Of a stretch of DNA of 52,002 bases, positions 21,375-34,027 are shown in pieces (positions within the stretch are counted from its first letter, which is position 1; every line of letters begins with the position of its first letter). Under the pieces are notes generated by a model. That model was not told the DNA's origin. It did no database searches and saw only the letters and a program-made list of their open reading frames with translations. This stretch comes from an uncultured Alphaproteobacteria bacterium (GTDB lineage: Bacteria > Pseudomonadota > Alphaproteobacteria > HIMB59 > GCA-002718135). Made by a program: the position numbers and the translations under genes. The stretch is taken from the NCBI GenBank assembly GCA_902602885.1, contig CACKSM010000006.1:1-52002 (forward strand), in the 5' to 3' direction.

Positions 21375-22543
21375 TGAATAAAATTTTATTAATAATAACT
21401 GGCTCTATTGCTGCATCTCGATGTAGAGAAATTATTGCTCTACTGAATATTAATGAAGTTAAAATTAGCTGCATTATAACTAAAGAGGCAAAGAAATATG
21501 TAAAAATATCAGATATAAAAAAATTACTTAAAAATAGAATATTTACTGATGAAGATGAGAAAAAAAATAAGATGCTTCATATTAATTTATCAAGAGATAA
21601 TGATATAATAGTTATGTGTCCAGCAACAGCTAATTCTATTGCAAAATTTGCTAATGGATATGGAGATAATTTAGCTTCTAATACGTTGCTTGCTTCAAAT
21701 AAAAAAATTTTGTTTGTCCCCGCAATGAATAGTTTTATGTGGCATAATAAAATTAATCAAAAAAATGTGAGATTATTAAAAAATAGTGGTCATGAGTTTA
21801 TTGGCCCTACAGTTGGAAATCTAAAGTGTGGAGAATTTGGTTTAGGCAGAATTGATAACTCAAAAAATATAGTAAATAGAATCTTAAACAGACTAGAAAA
21901 TGTTAATTTGTTAAAAAATAAAAAATGCCTAGTAACTGCAGGACCAACAATTGAAATGATTGATCCAGTTAGGTTTATTTCAAATCAATCTTCTGGGAAA
22001 CAAGGCTATGAAATTGCTTCGCAATTAGTTTTATATGGAGCGGATGTAACCTTGATATCGGGGCCAACAAATTTAGATCCTCCGCCAAATCTAAAATTTA
22101 TTCAAATAAAATCAGCAAACGAAATGTATCAAAAAATTAGAAAAATTTCTAAAATTGATATAGGAATTTTTACTGCTGCAGTATCTGATTTCAAAAATAA
22201 AAATATAAATAAATCCAAGATTAAAAAAAATGAAAAATTAAATATTAGTCTTTATAAGAATATTGATATTTTAGAAAAAATTGGAAAAAGCAAAACTCAA
22301 AGGCCTAAATTTTTAGTTGGCTTTGCTGCAGAAACGGAAAGCATTGATAATGCCAAAAAAAAATTAGTTGATAAAAAATGTGATATGATAGTTTACAATA
22401 AAATCGATAGTAAAAATAAAGTTTTTGGTTCAGATTATAATCGGATATCAATAATTACAAAAAACCAAATAAAAAAATTTAAGAAAATGACAAAGGTAAA
22501 TTGTGCAAAGCAAATTATAAAACAAATTTATAATTCTATATAG
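21374..22543 (+). CDS. coaBC: Phosphopantothenoylcysteine decarboxylase/synthetase
   Basis: CoaC domain (TGSIAASR, CPATANSIAKFANGYGDNL, PAMNSFMW) and CoaB domain (VTAGPTIEMIDPVRFISNQSSGKQGYEIA, FTAAVSDF). Confidence 0.95.
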   Translation: MNKILLIITGSIAASRCREIIALLNINEVKISCIITKEAKKYVKISDIKKLLKNRIFTDEDEKKNKMLHINLSRDNDIIVMCPATANSIAKFANGYGDNLASNTLLASNKKILFVPAMNSFMWHNKINQKNVRLLKNSGHEFIGPTVGNLKCGEFGLGRIDNSKNIVNRILNRLENVNLLKNKKCLVTAGPTIEMIDPVRFISNQSSGKQGYEIASQLVLYGADVTLISGPTNLDPPPNLKFIQIKSANEMYQKIRKISKIDIGIFTAAVSDFKNKNINKSKIKKNEKLNISLYKNIDILEKIGKSKTQRPKFLVGFAAETESIDNAKKKLVDKKCDMIVYNKIDSKNKVFGSDYNRISIITKNQIKKFKKMTKVNCAKQIIKQIYNSI

Positions 22544-22547
22544 AATT

Positions 22548-23300
22548 ATGAATAATTACTCTGAAGAAGAATATAAAATTTTCAGTAGATTATTTATTTT
22601 AAAAGAATTTTCTGAAGAAAACCTAAAAAAATTATCAAATATAAAAATTGGTATTGTAGGTATGGGAGGTATAGGATGTCCTTTAAGTCAATATTTAGTC
22701 AACTCTGGAATAAAAGAATTGTTAATAGTAGATGGAGACATTGTTGAAAAAAGTAATCTTAATAGACAAATTTTGTTTAATTTAAATGATATTGGAAGAA
22801 AAAAGGTTGATGTAGCTAAAAATAAATTACAATTAATCAATACTGAATGTAAAATTCATACTATTGAAGAAAATATTAATTCTTTAAATTTAAATTCTTT
22901 AAAAGAATGTTCTATAATTGTTGATGCAACTGATGATTGGGTAAGTTCTAAATTATTAAATGAATATTGTCTTAAAAAATCAATCAATTTTTTATATTCC
23001 TCTGCATTAAGACACGATTTACAAATAATTCTTTTCAATAATTCAAATAAAAACAATCATCTATGTTTAAATTGTATCTTTCCTAACAAAGATGAAGTTG
23101 ATCTTCCCAGATGTGATGTAGTAGGTATTTCAGGCATTTCTGCAGGGTTAGCAGGTTTGATTGCTGCTCAAAAAATAATTAATTTCTATTTAAATTTAAA
23201 GGATGAAACTAATATAATGACAATTTCTGATGGAAAAAAATTAAGCATTGATAATATTGTTATTAAAAGTAAACATGATTGTTATTTAAAATCAGTTTAA
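22548..23300 (+). CDS. HesA/MoeB/ThiF family adenylyltransferase
   Basis: VGMGGIGCPLSQYLVNSGIKELLIVDGDIVEKSNLNRQILF; DATDDWVSSKLLNEYC; LCLNC. Confidence 0.9.
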   Translation: MNNYSEEEYKIFSRLFILKEFSEENLKKLSNIKIGIVGMGGIGCPLSQYLVNSGIKELLIVDGDIVEKSNLNRQILFNLNDIGRKKVDVAKNKLQLINTECKIHTIEENINSLNLNSLKECSIIVDATDDWVSSKLLNEYCLKKSINFLYSSALRHDLQIILFNNSNKNNHLCLNCIFPNKDEVDLPRCDVVGISGISAGLAGLIAAQKIINFYLNLKDETNIMTISDGKKLSIDNIVIKSKHDCYLKSV

Positions 23301-23339
23301 GTTAATTGATAAATACATAAAAAAAGTTTAATTAAAATT

Positions 23340-23846
23340 ATGAAACAAAATTCATTTACCTATAATCAATTAATTGATTGTGCAAAAGGTGTTCTTTTTG
23401 GAAAAGGGAATGCACAACTTCCAATGCCTCCTATGTTAATGTTTGACAGAATTACTTCAATAAATGAGAATGGAGGAGTATTCGCTAAAGGTGAGGTTAT
23501 TGCAGAATTAGATATTAAAGAAGACTTATGGTTTTTTGAATGTCATTTTAAAGATGATCCAGTAATGCCGGGTTGTTTAGGTTTGGATGCTATGTGGCAA
23601 TTACTCGGTTTTTATTTAGGATGGCTTGGTCAACCAGGAAAGGGTAGAGCTTTAGGAGTTGGGGAAGTTAAGTTTACCGGTCAGGTATTACAAAAAGTCA
23701 AAAAAGTAACTTATCATATATCTCTTAAAAGACTTATACTAAGAAAATTGATTTTAGGAGTTGGAGATGGTGTTTTAAAAGCTGATGGTGAAACAATTTA
23801 TGAAGCTAAAGATATGAAAGTCGGTTTATTTTCACCAGAGAAATAA
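23340..23846 (+). CDS. fabA: 3-hydroxyacyl-ACP dehydratase/isomerase FabA
   Basis: [50 protein letters not shown]. Confidence 0.97.
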   Translation: MKQNSFTYNQLIDCAKGVLFGKGNAQLPMPPMLMFDRITSINENGGVFAKGEVIAELDIKEDLWFFECHFKDDPVMPGCLGLDAMWQLLGFYLGWLGQPGKGRALGVGEVKFTGQVLQKVKKVTYHISLKRLILRKLILGVGDGVLKADGETIYEAKDMKVGLFSPEK

Positions 23847-23849
23847 GTA

Positions 23850-25067
23850 ATGAATAGAGTAGTAGTAACAGGTTTAGGTATAGTATCATGTATTGGTAAT
23901 AATCAATCGGATGTTATAGACAGTCTTAAAAATTTGAAGTCTGGGATAACAAGTGCAGAAGAGTATGAGGAGTTTTCTTTTAGAAGTCTTGTACACGGTA
24001 AACCAAATATAGATATTAGTAACGAAATTGATAGAAGATTACTAAGGTTTATGGGTGATGGAGCTGCCTACAACTATATTGCGATGAAAGATGCTATAGA
24101 CGACTCAGGGCTGGAGGATATTGATATTTCAAATGAAATGACTGGTATAATTGTTGGTTCAGGTGGTCCATCTACACAAAATTTATTTAAGTCTTCTGAA
24201 ATTGGGAAGAGTTCGGGTTCAAAAAAAATTGGACCATTTATGGTGCCAAGAGCAATGTCTAGTACAAATTCTGCAACTCTTGCGACTCCTTTTAAAATTA
24301 AAGGTGTTAACTATTCAATTACTTCAGCATGTTCTACAAGTTCACATTGTATTGGTAATGCGTACGAACTAATTCAGATGGGAAAACAAAACATTGTTTT
24401 TGCTGGAGGAGGTGAAGAGCTCCATTGGACTTTATCAATTTTATTTGATGCAATGGGCGCTTTGTCATCAAAATATAATTCTACTCCAAAAAAATCTTCA
24501 AGGGCATATGATGCAGATAGAGATGGATTTGTAATTGCTGGTGGGGGTGGAACTTTAGTACTTGAAGAATTAGAGCATGCAAAAGCTAGAGGTGCTAAAA
24601 TATATGGTGAAATAACAGGATATGGAGCAACCTCGGATGGATACGATATGGTACAACCTTCTGGAGAAGGAGCAGAAAGATGCATGAAGCAAGCATTAAA
24701 AAATATTGATGGTAAAATTGATTATATAAATACACATGGAACAAGCACTCCAATAGGAGATGTAAAAGAATTGGAAGCAATCAAAAATGTTTTTGGTTCC
24801 AATATTCCTAAAATGAGCTCTACAAAATCTTTGACTGGTCATTCTTTAGGGGCAACTGGTGTGCATGAAGCAATTTATAGTTTATTGATGATGAAAAATA
24901 ATTTTATTAGTGGTTCTGCTAATATTGAAAATCTCGATGATAGTGCCAAAGATTGTAATATTCTTTTAAAAACAGAAAATGACGTTGAAATTGAACAAGT
25001 TATGTCGAATAGTTTTGGTTTTGGTGGTACAAATGCAACATTAGTATTTTCAAAATATCATGCTTAA
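23850..25067 (+). CDS. fabB: Beta-ketoacyl-ACP synthase I FabB
   Basis: [74 protein letters not shown]. Confidence 0.97.
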   Translation: MNRVVVTGLGIVSCIGNNQSDVIDSLKNLKSGITSAEEYEEFSFRSLVHGKPNIDISNEIDRRLLRFMGDGAAYNYIAMKDAIDDSGLEDIDISNEMTGIIVGSGGPSTQNLFKSSEIGKSSGSKKIGPFMVPRAMSSTNSATLATPFKIKGVNYSITSACSTSSHCIGNAYELIQMGKQNIVFAGGGEELHWTLSILFDAMGALSSKYNSTPKKSSRAYDADRDGFVIAGGGGTLVLEELEHAKARGAKIYGEITGYGATSDGYDMVQPSGEGAERCMKQALKNIDGKIDYINTHGTSTPIGDVKELEAIKNVFGSNIPKMSSTKSLTGHSLGATGVHEAIYSLLMMKNNFISGSANIENLDDSAKDCNILLKTENDVEIEQVMSNSFGFGGTNATLVFSKYHA

Positions 25068-25833
25068 AAATAAAAAAGGTTTAGTATTTGGCATTGCAAA
25101 TAATCATTCAATTGCATGGGGAATAGCAAAACAACTAGCTGAAAATGGTGCTGAAATAGCCATTGGCTATCAAAATGAAATATTATTGAAGAGAGTGAAA
25201 CCGCTTTCTGAAGAAATTAATTCAAAAATATTAATAGAATGTGATTTTAATAATGATGATTCAATAAACAAATCTGTAGAAATTATAAAAAAAGAATGGG
25301 GTACAATTGATTTTATAATTCATGCTGTTGCATTTGCAGATAAGTCAGAGTTAAATGGTAGATATGTTGATACTACGAAGGATAATTTTATTAATTGTTT
25401 GGAAATATCATGTTTTTCTTTAACTAGTCTTGCAAAAAATTTTGAACCTATAATGAATGATGGAGGAAGTATTCTCACCCTTACTTTTTATGGGTCAAAT
25501 AAAGTTATACCAAATTACAATTTAATGGGAATTGCAAAAGCTGCTTTAGAAACAAGTGTAAAATATTTAAGTGTGGATTTAGGCACAAAAAATATTCGTG
25601 TTAATGCAATCTCAGCAGGACCTATGAGAACAATTGCTGGTGCAGCAATAAATAATGCCAGAGAGGTGTTTAAATTTACAGAAGAACATTCAGCATTGAA
25701 ACGAAATGCAAAACTAGATGAAATTGGTAAATCTGCTTTATACTTTGTTAGTGATTTATCTTCTGCAGTTACTGGTGAAGTACATTTTGTTGACTGCGGT
25801 TACAATATTATTGGAATGCCCAACAAGTTCTAA
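25060..25833 (+). CDS. fabI: Enoyl-ACP reductase FabI
   Basis: [56 protein letters not shown]. Confidence 0.96.
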   Translation: MLKNKKGLVFGIANNHSIAWGIAKQLAENGAEIAIGYQNEILLKRVKPLSEEINSKILIECDFNNDDSINKSVEIIKKEWGTIDFIIHAVAFADKSELNGRYVDTTKDNFINCLEISCFSLTSLAKNFEPIMNDGGSILTLTFYGSNKVIPNYNLMGIAKAALETSVKYLSVDLGTKNIRVNAISAGPMRTIAGAAINNAREVFKFTEEHSALKRNAKLDEIGKSALYFVSDLSSAVTGEVHFVDCGYNIIGMPNKF

Positions 25834-26585
25834 AATTTTCCTAATAAATCTAAAGGATTATCAACAAAAATACTATCAACACCTATGGAGAAAATATCAT
25901 TAGCGCTAGATAAATTTATATTTTTATCTGAATATACAGTTATTGCTATATTGGTTTCTTTAATTTTTTTTATAATATCAGCAGTAACGAGATCTATATT
26001 TAAGCCACAAATTTTTAAATCATGATTAATTGATATACTAATCAAATCATCAATATTATATTCTTTAAAATCATCTAATAAAAAACTACGTATAGATTGA
26101 GGGTAAAGTTTTGAAATTTCTAAAATAGAAATCATATCAAATGAGGAGAAAAAAATATCTATTTGATTAATATTTTTTATAATTTCATATATTTGATAAA
26201 CATTTTCTTTTTCAAACTTTTTATTGGGTTTTAATTCGATATTTAAGTTACCATTATAATTAGTACACAAACTAAGAATATCTTCTAACTTTGGAACAAA
26301 AATATTTGTATTTTCTTTATAAAAAAATTTTCCAGCATCAAGTTTTTTTATGTTCTCATAATCATAATCAATTGCAAGCCCACTTCCATTAGTAGTTCTA
26401 TCAAGTGTGTCATCATGTAATAAAATTGGAACTCTATCTTTAGAAATCTTAACGTCTATTTCTACAAAACTTAAACCTAAATCGAATGCCTTTAAGATAG
26501 ATTCTAAAGTGTTTTCTGGACACAGATCTTTTACACCTCTGTGCCCAATTAATTTAGGTAATTTAAGCGTTTTCTTCTGCGTCAA
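25830..26585 (-). CDS. Glycerophosphodiester phosphodiesterase, predicted cytoplasmic
   Basis: [54 protein letters not shown]; no N-terminal signal peptide. Confidence 0.93.
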   Translation of the reverse strand: MTQKKTLKLPKLIGHRGVKDLCPENTLESILKAFDLGLSFVEIDVKISKDRVPILLHDDTLDRTTNGSGLAIDYDYENIKKLDAGKFFYKENTNIFVPKLEDILSLCTNYNGNLNIELKPNKKFEKENVYQIYEIIKNINQIDIFFSSFDMISILEISKLYPQSIRSFLLDDFKEYNIDDLISISINHDLKICGLNIDLVTADIIKKIKETNIAITVYSDKNINLSSANDIFSIGVDSIFVDNPLDLLGKF

Positions 26586-28656
26586 CTGCTTTCATAGAAA
26601 GTTTTATTTTTCCTCTTGAGTCAATATCCAACACTTTTACTTTAACGATATCTCCTTCACTAATAACATCTTCAACTTTCTCCACTCTTTCATTTTTTAA
26701 TTGACTAATATGAACAAGACCATCTGTAGATCCCATGAAATTAACAAAAGCACCAAAGTCCATTATCTTTATAACTTTACCATCATAAATTTTACCAATC
26801 TCTGGCTCTTCGACAATACCTTTAATCCATTCTAACGCATCATTTCCAGATTTTTGATCTACAGCTGCAATACTTACTAAACCTTCATCATTGATTTCAA
26901 TTTTAGCTCCAGTTGTTTCAGATATTTCTCTAATAACTGCTCCTCCTTTACCAATAACTTCTCTAATTTTATCTTTGTTTATTTGTAGATTAGTTATTGT
27001 TGGCGCGTATTGAGAAATTGATTGATTAGGTTTATCAATTGCTTTAGCCATTTCACCAAGTATATGGAAGCGTCCATCTTTAGCTTGCGCTAATGCTTCT
27101 TCCATAATTTCAGCTGTTATACTAGTTATTTTAATATCCATTTGTAATGAAGTTATTCCTTCAGAAGTTCCTGCAACTTTAAAATCCATATCACCAAGAT
27201 GATCTTCATCACCAAGAATGTCTGATAATATCACATATTTATCGTTCTCTTTAATTAAGCCCATCGCTATACCTGCTACTGGTCTTTCTAAAGGCACTCC
27301 TGCATCCATTAAAGACATTGAGGTACCACAAACAGTTGCCATAGAACTAGATCCATTAGATTCTGTAATTTCAGATACAACTCTATAAGTGTATGGAAAC
27401 TTTTCTTTTGAAGGTAACATTGGATGAATAGCTCTCCAGGCTAATTTTCCATGTCCTATTTCTCTTCTACTGGTAGAACCTATTCTTCCAACTTCTCCAA
27501 CAGAGTAAGGTGGAAAATTGTAATGCAACATAAAATTCTCTGTATATTCACCATCAATTGCATCTATTCTTTGCTCGTCTTGTCCAGTTCCCAAAGTTGA
27601 AACTACAAGAGCTTGTGTTTCTCCTCTTGTAAATAATGCAGACCCGTGAGTTCTTTCTAAAACTCCAGTTTCACACACAATTGGACGAACTGTTTTTGTA
27701 TCTCTTCCATCAATTCTATTACCAGTATTAATTAATTCTCCTCTAACTATATCTTTTTCTACATTTTTTATTGCATCTGAAACCAATACTGGTGAGAGTG
27801 TTTCACTTACAAATTTTTCAGAAATTTCATTTCGTAACGAAGATAATTTTTCTGATCTTTTTTGTTTTTCAGTTATTTTATAAGCATCTATAAAACCTTT
27901 ACCAAAGTCTTCGTTGATCTTAGATGGTAGATTTTTAATTTCTTCATCTTTTTCTTTAAGTTCCCAAGGTTCTTTTGCCGCTTTTTTAGCTAAGGAAATT
28001 ATTGCTTCAATCACTGTTTTATAATTTTCTTGACCAAGAACTACTGCATCTAGCATTTGTTTTTCTGAAAGCTCGTGAGCTTCAGACTCGATCATTAGTA
28101 CACCTTCCTTAGTTCCTGCTAATACTAATTCTAGTTTAGAATTTGATAATTGACTCTTAGTCGGGTTAACAACAAACTCATCGTCTATAAAACCAATCTT
28201 GATTGCTCCGAGTGGACCTAAAAATGGCAAACCAGATAAAGTTAATGCTGCGCTTGCTGCTACCATTGCTACAACATCTGAGTCATTTTCTTGATCATGT
28301 GATAATACAGTACAAGTAACTTGAGTCTCATTTTTAAAATCTTTATGAAATAATGGTCTAACTGGTCTATCAATTAATCGAGAAACTAATGTTTCTTTTT
28401 CAGTTGGCCTGGCCTCTCTTTTAAAAAAACCACCAGGTATCTTTCCTACAGAATAATATTTTTCTTGATAATTTACTGTTAAGGGGAAAAAATCCATATC
28501 AGGATTTGCTTCTTTTGCAGCAACCACATTACACATAACTGTCGTACCACCATAAGTGGCTATAACTGTTGAGTCAGCTTGTCTTGCAATTTTTCCTGTT
28601 TCTAATTTAAGTTTTCTTCCAGCCCATTCAATTTCAACATTTTTCACATCAAACAT
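26563..28656 (-). CDS. pnp: Polyribonucleotide nucleotidyltransferase
   Basis: RNase PH repeats, KH ([30 protein letters not shown]) and S1 ([26 protein letters not shown]) domains. Confidence 0.98.
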   Translation of the reverse strand: MFDVKNVEIEWAGRKLKLETGKIARQADSTVIATYGGTTVMCNVVAAKEANPDMDFFPLTVNYQEKYYSVGKIPGGFFKREARPTEKETLVSRLIDRPVRPLFHKDFKNETQVTCTVLSHDQENDSDVVAMVAASAALTLSGLPFLGPLGAIKIGFIDDEFVVNPTKSQLSNSKLELVLAGTKEGVLMIESEAHELSEKQMLDAVVLGQENYKTVIEAIISLAKKAAKEPWELKEKDEEIKNLPSKINEDFGKGFIDAYKITEKQKRSEKLSSLRNEISEKFVSETLSPVLVSDAIKNVEKDIVRGELINTGNRIDGRDTKTVRPIVCETGVLERTHGSALFTRGETQALVVSTLGTGQDEQRIDAIDGEYTENFMLHYNFPPYSVGEVGRIGSTSRREIGHGKLAWRAIHPMLPSKEKFPYTYRVVSEITESNGSSSMATVCGTSMSLMDAGVPLERPVAGIAMGLIKENDKYVILSDILGDEDHLGDMDFKVAGTSEGITSLQMDIKITSITAEIMEEALAQAKDGRFHILGEMAKAIDKPNQSISQYAPTITNLQINKDKIREVIGKGGAVIREISETTGAKIEINDEGLVSIAAVDQKSGNDALEWIKGIVEEPEIGKIYDGKVIKIMDFGAFVNFMGSTDGLVHISQLKNERVEKVEDVISEGDIVKVKVLDIDSRGKIKLSMKAVDAEENA

Positions 28657-28678
28657 AATTTTTATTTATCCTCTTTTT

Positions 28679-28948
28679 TTAACCTCTAATATTTAATTTT
28701 TTTATTAAATCTGAATATTCAGATTTATTTTTTTTAGATAAGTAGTTTAACAATTTTTTTCTTTTATTAACTAATGATACTAGTCCTCTTTTTGAATGAT
28801 TATCTTTATTGTGAGTCTTAAAATGTTCAGTTAAATTTTTTATTCTTTCTGTTAAAACTGCTATCTGAACACCTGCTGATCCAGTATCTTTTTCGTTTTT
28901 AGAAAATTCATTAATAAGATTTTTTTTATTTTCTTTTGTTATCGACAT
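28679..28948 (-). CDS. rpsO: Small ribosomal subunit protein uS15
   Basis: [36 protein letters not shown]. Confidence 0.97.
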   Translation of the reverse strand: MSITKENKKNLINEFSKNEKDTGSAGVQIAVLTERIKNLTEHFKTHNKDNHSKRGLVSLVNKRKKLLNYLSKKNKSEYSDLIKKLNIRG

Positions 28949-28956
28949 CGGTTCTC

Positions 28957-29862
28957 CTATATTAATATTTTATTTGGTTTAAACAAATTACCATCTAATT
29001 TGCCTATTGAGACAATGTCTCCTTTCTTAAATAAAAAAATATTTTTTTTATCTAAGTTCATTGACGAAGGATTTATAATTTTTCTTTCATCAATTTTAAT
29101 AGATCTTCCAAAAGATAAATTTTCAATATCTAATTTTTCTTCAATTTCATAAGCCAAGATGTCGTCCAGCATAGAGATTGTAGTGGAGATACAATTAATT
29201 TCCTCGTGCCTTTGTCCTATTTTTAGAAGATCGTCCAGTAAAATCGAATTTTTTTCACTGAATTTACCTACTTTTGACCTTTTCAATGAAGAAATGTGAC
29301 CATATGTTTTAAGATCTATGGCTAAATCACGAGCTAGGCTTCTGACATAAAAGCCATGACCACATATAATTTTAAATGATGTTTTGTTTATATTATGGTC
29401 GGTAATATATAAATCTTCGATAAAAACTTTTTTTGGTTGAATTGTAAATTTTTTATTTTCTCTAAATAATTTATAAGCTCTTTTACCATTAATTTTAACT
29501 GCCGAAACTTTTGGGGGTATCTGATTTATATAACCAATATACTTAATAATTTTTTTTTCTATTTCTTTTCTTTTAGGTAGATAATTTGATTCAAATAAAA
29601 TTTTACCCTCAGCATCATCTGTTGTTGTTTGAGAGCCCCATTTTACTACAAACTCATATTCTTTATTCATAGTACTAATATATGGAATTAGTTTTGTTGC
29701 TTTTCCTATAGCAATTGGTAAAATACCTTCTGCCATAGGATCTAAAGTTCCTGCATGACCGATTTTTCTGATTGAAAATTTTTTTTTGATAAAATTAATG
29801 GCTTTAAAAGATGTAATATTTTTGGGTTTATATAAATTTATCCAACCTTGTTTTGAAATCAT
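28957..29862 (-). CDS. truB: tRNA pseudouridine(55) synthase TruB
   Basis: [52 protein letters not shown]. Confidence 0.96.
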   Translation of the reverse strand: MISKQGWINLYKPKNITSFKAINFIKKKFSIRKIGHAGTLDPMAEGILPIAIGKATKLIPYISTMNKEYEFVVKWGSQTTTDDAEGKILFESNYLPKRKEIEKKIIKYIGYINQIPPKVSAVKINGKRAYKLFRENKKFTIQPKKVFIEDLYITDHNINKTSFKIICGHGFYVRSLARDLAIDLKTYGHISSLKRSKVGKFSEKNSILLDDLLKIGQRHEEINCISTTISMLDDILAYEIEEKLDIENLSFGRSIKIDERKIINPSSMNLDKKNIFLFKKGDIVSIGKLDGNLFKPNKILI

Positions 29863-30227
29863 TACTTAATATCTCTAAGGACATTTTTGTTTAGTAATAG
29901 ATTTTCAATTTTTTCTGCCTCATCAAATGTATCATCTAGATAAAAAGAGAGCCTTGGAGTAAATTTTGCATTAATTTTTGCTTTTGACAAAAATTTTTGA
30001 AAAATATATTTTCTATCTTTCAAAACTTTTAAAATATGTACTTTGTCTTTACCGCCTAGAGGCATAAAATATACATTTGCAATCTTTAAATCTTTAGACA
30101 TTCTTACAAATGATATTGTAATTGACGAAGAATTAATATTTTCGTCAAAAAAATCTTCTTTTAGTAAACAATCGCTAAGTAATGATCTAATGAGCTCACC
30201 GAATCTAATTTGCCTTTGAGTATCCAT
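29862..30227 (-). CDS. rbfA: 30S ribosome-binding factor A
   Basis: RQIRFGELIRSLLSDCL; KAKINAKFTPRLSFYLDDTFDEAEKIENLL; position in nusA-infB-rbfA-truB cluster. Confidence 0.92.
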   Translation of the reverse strand: MDTQRQIRFGELIRSLLSDCLLKEDFFDENINSSSITISFVRMSKDLKIANVYFMPLGGKDKVHILKVLKDRKYIFQKFLSKAKINAKFTPRLSFYLDDTFDEAEKIENLLLNKNVLRDIK

Positions 30228-30239
30228 TGTAATAAAACA

Positions 30240-32480
30240 TCAAAGCTTTCTGCTCGTGGAAACTTCTTCAAATGTTTCTATAATATCACCTACTTTTATA
30301 TCACTATAATTTTCTAGCATTACACCACATTCAAAACCAGACTTGACCTCAGATACTTCTTCTTTAAATCTTTTTAGACTACTAATTTGCCCTTTATGAA
30401 TTACGATATTGTCTCTAAGAATTCTAATTTGTGATTTTCTTGAAATAAGACCGTCTTTAACCATACACCCTGCTATATTTCCAACTTTGGAAATATTAAA
30501 TACCTCTCTAATCTCTACATTACCTGTAATATTTTCAGAGATATCTGGTTTTAATAAGCCAGTTAAAAGATTTTTTACATCATCAATAAGTTCATAGATA
30601 ATTGAATAATATTTAATATCTACACCATCTCTTTTAGCTATATCTCTTGCATGAGGCAGTGCTCTAACATTAAAACCAACAATAAAACCTTTTCCAGAGC
30701 TAGCTAATGTAACATCGCTCTCGGTAATTGCGCCTACACCTTTGTAAATAACATTAACCTTAACTTCATCAGTTGAGAGTTTAGTTATTGAATTTTCAAT
30801 TGCTTCTGCTGAGCCTTGAACATCTGTTTTAATTACTATTGGAAGACTTGTTGCTTTACCTTTGTTAATTTGAGCAAACATTTCTTCAACATTAGATTTT
30901 GCAACCGTATTTTTTTGAATTTGAAGTTTACTTGCTCTGTATTCTGCAATTTTTCGAGCAATACCCTCACTTTCAACTACAATAAAATCATCGCCAGCTA
31001 AAGGATTAGAGTCAAATCCTAAAACTTCAACTGGAACAGCTGGTTCAGCTTGTTTTATATTTTTACCCTTATCATCAATTAAAGCTTTGACCTTACCCCA
31101 CTCAGATCCCGATACAAATATATCACTTACTTTCAATGTTCCTTTTTGTACTAAAACTGTTGCAACTGAACCTCTGCCCTTTTCAAGTTTAGATTCAATT
31201 ACAGATCCTCTAGCTTTTCTATCAGGATTAGCTTTGAGATTAAGAAGATCTGCTTGTAAATGAATAGCTTCTTCTAATTTATCTAAATTTGTTCCTTTAG
31301 TCGCCGATACTTCTATATCTAAAACTTCGCCACTTAGTTTTTCAACAATTACTTCATGACTAAGTAGTTCATTTCTGACTTTATCAGGATCGGCACCAGG
31401 GAGATCAATTTTATTAATAGCAACTATTATTGGAACCTCCGCAGTTTTTGCGTGGGCAATTGACTCAATTGTCTGAGGTTTAATTCCATCATCTGCAGCC
31501 ACAACAAGTATAATTATATCAGTTGTTTTAGAACCTCTTGCTCTCATATTTGAGAAAGCAGCGTGACCAGGAGTATCAATGAATGTAATTTTTTTGTTAT
31601 TATTGTTTGTCTGATAAGCACCAATATGCTGTGTAATACCTCCTGCTTCACCAGACACTACATTACTTTGTCTGAATGCATCAAGTAAAGAGGTTTTACC
31701 ATGGTCAACATGACCCATGATCGTTACTACAGGAGCTCTTTGAATGAGACTTCCATCTGGATCTTCAAAATCTTTAATGTCATTTAAAACATCATCATCT
31801 TTAACTACTGTTACTTTGTGGCCTAATTCTTCTGCAACTAGTTGAGCTGTATCAGGTTCCAATGATTGAGTAGCATTTGCCATGACACCCATTTTCATTA
31901 AGACTTTAACTACATCTGCTGTTTTCTCAGCCATTCTGTTGGCTAAATCTTGAACAGTAATAAAATCAGGAATAGAAACTTCTCTAGAGATTTTAGCGTC
32001 ATCTTCCTCGGTTGCTGATTTAAGTCTTTCTTTTTCTCTCGCTCTTTTTATTTTAGCTAAACTGGGGAATTTATCAAATTCTTGTTCTTCTTGTTCTAGT
32101 ATTTTTTTTGCATCAGATTTACTAAAATCATCTTCAAGTGGTCTAAGAGTTGATTTTTTTTGTTGTGTTTTTTTATCTACAGTTTTTTTATTTTTATTTT
32201 CAAAGTTTCTAGTTTTATTAGGTGAGGAAAAGTTTGGTTGTGGTGATGAATTAATTCCTGGTCTAGGTGTTCTTAGACTAGATGATCCTCTGAAATTAGA
32301 TTGTGTTGTAGATGAACTTTTTTGTTGATTATTTTTATTTTTAAAAACAATTTGTATTGTTTTTTTACTACCATTATTTCTTGCTTTATCTCCTGCTGGA
32401 CCAAGATTTTTTCTTATTTGAAGTCTTCCTGATGAAGATAGTTTTAATGGCTTTTTTTTATTACCTTTATCTTTATCCAA
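30240..32480 (-). CDS. infB: Translation initiation factor IF-2
   Basis: RAPVVTIMGHVDHGKTSLLDAFR, FIDTPGHAAFSNMRARG, AINKIDLPGADP; basic low-complexity N-terminus. Confidence 0.98.
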   Translation of the reverse strand: MDKDKGNKKKPLKLSSSGRLQIRKNLGPAGDKARNNGSKKTIQIVFKNKNNQQKSSSTTQSNFRGSSSLRTPRPGINSSPQPNFSSPNKTRNFENKNKKTVDKKTQQKKSTLRPLEDDFSKSDAKKILEQEEQEFDKFPSLAKIKRAREKERLKSATEEDDAKISREVSIPDFITVQDLANRMAEKTADVVKVLMKMGVMANATQSLEPDTAQLVAEELGHKVTVVKDDDVLNDIKDFEDPDGSLIQRAPVVTIMGHVDHGKTSLLDAFRQSNVVSGEAGGITQHIGAYQTNNNNKKITFIDTPGHAAFSNMRARGSKTTDIIILVVAADDGIKPQTIESIAHAKTAEVPIIVAINKIDLPGADPDKVRNELLSHEVIVEKLSGEVLDIEVSATKGTNLDKLEEAIHLQADLLNLKANPDRKARGSVIESKLEKGRGSVATVLVQKGTLKVSDIFVSGSEWGKVKALIDDKGKNIKQAEPAVPVEVLGFDSNPLAGDDFIVVESEGIARKIAEYRASKLQIQKNTVAKSNVEEMFAQINKGKATSLPIVIKTDVQGSAEAIENSITKLSTDEVKVNVIYKGVGAITESDVTLASSGKGFIVGFNVRALPHARDIAKRDGVDIKYYSIIYELIDDVKNLLTGLLKPDISENITGNVEIREVFNISKVGNIAGCMVKDGLISRKSQIRILRDNIVIHKGQISSLKRFKEEVSEVKSGFECGVMLENYSDIKVGDIIETFEEVSTSRKL

Positions 32481-32482
32481 TT

Positions 32483-34021
32483 TTAATCCTTATTTTGTTC
32501 TTCAGACCAGAAACTTCTTGCTTCCATTATCATATTGTTAGCTATTTCTTCATCAAGATCTAATTCTCTTAAGATGCCTTCTTCTTTATCTATAAGTTCG
32601 AATGTAGCTAAATCAGCAAAATCATTCACATTGAGAATATTTGATTTTGCCAATTTTGCTAAAATACTGTTGTTCATCCCTTTTAAATTTTTTAATTTTT
32701 CATCACTAATATTTTCATCTATAAGTTTTTTGTCCGACTCTGCTTTTTCCTTCACAAAGTTTGTAGATCTATCGATTATTTCCTGAGCTAAAGTAGTATC
32801 AAAACCTTCTATTTTTACTAAATTATCTAAAGTTTCACTAGCTATAGACTCAACAGTTGTATAACCATCAGTTACAAGTAGTTGAGCAATAACGTCTTCA
32901 ACATCAAGGATCTCAGCTAACAAAATACTTTTTTCTTTAAATTCTTGTTGTCTTCTTTCAGATTCTTCATCTTCTGTTAAAATATCTATTTCTAAACTAG
33001 TTAAGTTAGAAGCTAATTTTACATTTTGACCTTTTCTTCCAATTGCCAAACTTAATTGATCATCAGGTATTACAACTTCAACTTTATTTTTTTCTTCATA
33101 CAAGAAAATCTTACTAACTTCTGCAGGAGCAAGTGCATTGGCTAAAAAAGTAGCTTGATTATCAGACCATGTAACAATATCTATTTTCTCTCCTTGCAAT
33201 TCATTTACAACAGCTTGCACTCTTGAACCTCTCATACCAACACAAGCTCCTACTGGATCAATAGTAGAGTCTTCTGTAAAAACACTAATCTTAGCTCTTG
33301 AACCAGGATCTCTTGCAACACTTTTAACAGTAATAACACCTTCATATATTTCTGGTACTTCTTGAAAAAATAATTTTGATAAAAATTGAGGATGTGTTCT
33401 TGATAAGAAAACTTGGTAACCTTTTACATCATTCTTTACTTCGTAAATATAAGCTCTAACCCTATCTCCATTCTTAAATGTTTCTCTTGGAATAAGTTCT
33501 TCTCTTTTAATTATAGCTTCACTCTTACCCAAATCTATTATTAGATTTCCAAATTCAGTTCTTTTAACTATACCAACTGCTATTTCACCAACCTTATCTT
33601 TATATTCTTCATATTGATTAGATTTATCAGCTTCTCTTACTTTTTGAATTATTACTCCTTTTGCATTTTGTGCTGCAACTCTTCCTAATTCAATAGGTGG
33701 CAGTTCTTTAATAATGAACTCTCCTAAACCTATATCTGGATTGGTTTTTTTTGCATCTTCTAAAAGAATTTGCCTAGATTGAAATTCTTCTTCAATATTT
33801 GCCACAACTTCCAAATAAGAATTAAGTTTAATATCCCCTGTGCTTCTATCGATAGATATTCTTATATCAATCTCTTGACCATATTTTACTCTTGCAGCTT
33901 TTTCTAGTGCCTGTTCCATTGCAGAAAAAACTGAATCTTGATCAATATTTTTTTCTTGTGCTACATTTGTAGCAACCTGAAGCATTTCTTCCCTAATTAC
34001 GTTATATTTTTTTTTAGCCAT
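32483..34021 (-). CDS. nusA: Transcription termination/antitermination protein NusA
   Basis: S1/KH architecture (DPVGACVGMRGSRVQAVVNELQGEKIDIV, LAIGRKGQNVKLASNLT), C-terminal HhH-like repeats. Confidence 0.96.
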   Translation of the reverse strand: MAKKKYNVIREEMLQVATNVAQEKNIDQDSVFSAMEQALEKAARVKYGQEIDIRISIDRSTGDIKLNSYLEVVANIEEEFQSRQILLEDAKKTNPDIGLGEFIIKELPPIELGRVAAQNAKGVIIQKVREADKSNQYEEYKDKVGEIAVGIVKRTEFGNLIIDLGKSEAIIKREELIPRETFKNGDRVRAYIYEVKNDVKGYQVFLSRTHPQFLSKLFFQEVPEIYEGVITVKSVARDPGSRAKISVFTEDSTIDPVGACVGMRGSRVQAVVNELQGEKIDIVTWSDNQATFLANALAPAEVSKIFLYEEKNKVEVVIPDDQLSLAIGRKGQNVKLASNLTSLEIDILTEDEESERRQQEFKEKSILLAEILDVEDVIAQLLVTDGYTTVESIASETLDNLVKIEGFDTTLAQEIIDRSTNFVKEKAESDKKLIDENISDEKLKNLKGMNNSILAKLAKSNILNVNDFADLATFELIDKEEGILRELDLDEEIANNMIMEARSFWSEEQNKD

Positions 34022-34027
34022 AGTTAT

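Noticed and set aside
24151-24780. Several ORFs (73, 103, 61 aa) overlapping fabB
   Set aside because: Alternative-frame or antisense shadows of fabB; no family signature.
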